A DNA stretch of 32,304 nt, from assembly GCA_015661205.1 (NCBI GenBank), contig JACVXV010000014.1:1-32304 (forward strand), in the 5' to 3' direction. Numbering within the stretch: position 1 is the first letter of the stretch; each line of letters starts with the position of its first letter. The notes under the pieces are model-generated. The model saw only the letters and a program-made list of their open reading frames with translations, was not told where the DNA came from and searched no databases. This stretch comes from Candidatus Brocadiaceae bacterium (lineage in GTDB: Bacteria > Planctomycetota > Brocadiia > Brocadiales > Brocadiaceae). A program made the position numbers and the translations under genes. Shown piece by piece: positions 31,730 through 32,304 of the stretch.

Positions 31730-32304
31730 GAGCGCCGAGAAAGTGTATTAGTTCTTACCAGTGCAAGTCTGGTCTGGGCAAAGGTTAGCCACCAGTCCAG
31801 CACCGAATCACACACACGCGGAGGCGAGTCGTGCGAAGCTGTGAGGAGGGAGGTATCAGGCTACAACGCAAGTTCACCCTGTTAGATATGAGTTATCGAA
31901 TGGGGTGAGTCTGCTGGAATTTATTATCTAACAGGGTGAAGGTATAGAGCCTCGAAATAATCAACGTGTCGGAGGTCGATCCTGTTCGTGTAGTGGGAAG
32001 ACAGCATTCTCTGCATCGCTAAGGCAAGATGGAGCGAGCCCGACGGGGTCTAAGGCCGTTGCCTGATACAATAAGGAGCGAATATAAACTCGGGGAGAGC
32101 CATGGCACTCTTTTCTTTCTGTAGAGAGGGGGGGAAAGTAAGCAGCGACAAGCGGTAAAAGGTAAGGAGTTGTGAAGGTGTCATGGCAGTCGGACTACCT
32201 CATACTATTGAAGAAGCAGGGTAATGCCTGTGGAGAAAAGGGGGTAGCAGTAACGCAATGAGTGATAAGGAAACATCAACCATATTCCAAGATGGAGAAC
32301 GGGT
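31730..32304 (+). mobile_element. Group II intron, 5' part (domains I-IV), truncated by window end
   Basis: From about 31730 the sequence has the look of a bacterial group II intron RNA: GAGCGCCGAGAAAGTG near the 5' end, CAACGCAAGTTCACCCT (about 31863-31879), then a perfect 15-bp stem at 31873-31887 and 31926-31940, and further paired GC-rich segments to about 32250. Parts are similar to the Ll.LtrB layout (GAACGCAAGTT; GGGTAAxGCC before the maturase start). The reverse transcriptase start follows at 32258. The exact 5' splice boundary is uncertain by several bases because the canonical GUGYG is not obvious. Confidence 0.7.
32258..32304 (+). CDS. ltrA: Group II intron reverse transcriptase/maturase, N terminus only
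   Basis: The ATG at 32258 opens MSDKETSTIFQDGERV and runs off the window. This resembles the N terminus of group II intron RT/maturases I recall from related genomes (MNDKETSPIFxDGERVE). Only 15 full codons are visible, so domains cannot be checked; the call rests on that match and on the preceding intron RNA. The protein would aid splicing and retrohoming. Confidence 0.6.
   Translation, partial: MSDKETSTIFQDGER

Noticed and set aside
1-32304. Defence island or secondary-metabolite cluster
   Set aside because: No restriction, Cas, retron, CBASS, NRPS or PKS genes were recognised; accessory content is glycan synthesis, decayed TA modules and repeats.

Overview
The window looks like a stretch of a bacterial chromosome from an anammox-type planctomycete (Brocadiales, Brocadia/Kuenenia-like). 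This is an inference from gene content: a hexulose-phosphate synthase/RraA fusion, an mcsA-mcsB-clpC operon outside a Firmicute setting, a multi-TM O-antigen ligase with a TPR tail, and very dense palindromic intergenic repeats. There is no rRNA or marker gene here to settle it. No tRNA, rRNA or CRISPR array was seen.

Layout. (1) 1-5000: a minus-strand O-antigen ligase/polymerase-like protein with TPR tail and a plus-strand GT4 glycosyltransferase, separated by about 900 bases of nested repeats, including two abutting CTAG-bounded palindromic elements. (2) 5267-8612: housekeeping cluster ribH, a NusB-PHP fusion, and ftsY with a proline-rich tandem-repeat linker. (3) 8930-10633: an SdhB-type iron-sulfur protein, a LOG-family phosphoribohydrolase, a zinc-ribbon gene scrap and a small coiled-coil membrane protein. 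(4) 10785-11878: a secreted beta-propeller-like protein broken by one frameshift. (5) 12322-18178: queD, the HPS-RraA fusion, then mcsA-mcsB-clpC (protein-arginine phosphorylation feeding the ClpCP protease), closed by a strong terminator. (6) 18360-19502: a graveyard of two toxin-antitoxin modules. hicB has an amber codon, hicA is split by an 89-bp miniature element, and a TumE/DUF6516-like pair has decayed. (7) 19994-31572: a surface-polysaccharide locus with four GT2/GT4 enzymes plus a second GT2, a GT11 fucosyltransferase, two methyltransferases and two separate Wzm/Wzt-type ABC exporters, the first Wzt with a C-terminal glycan-binding domain and the second without. (8) 31573-32304: the 3' remnant of a glycosyltransferase gene, then the 5' part of a group II intron whose reverse transcriptase begins at 32258 and runs off the window.

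How the parts fit. The polysaccharide locus would build a fucose-containing glycan on the inner leaflet, modify or cap it with methyltransferases, and export it by the two ABC systems; the distant ligase-like protein could join such a glycan to an acceptor. The most notable single gene is the NusB-PHP fusion, which physically joins an rRNA antitermination factor to a domain that closely resembles RNase AM (YciV/TrpH), an enzyme known to trim rRNA 5' ends. The recurring theme of the accessory regions is small palindromic elements and gene decay.
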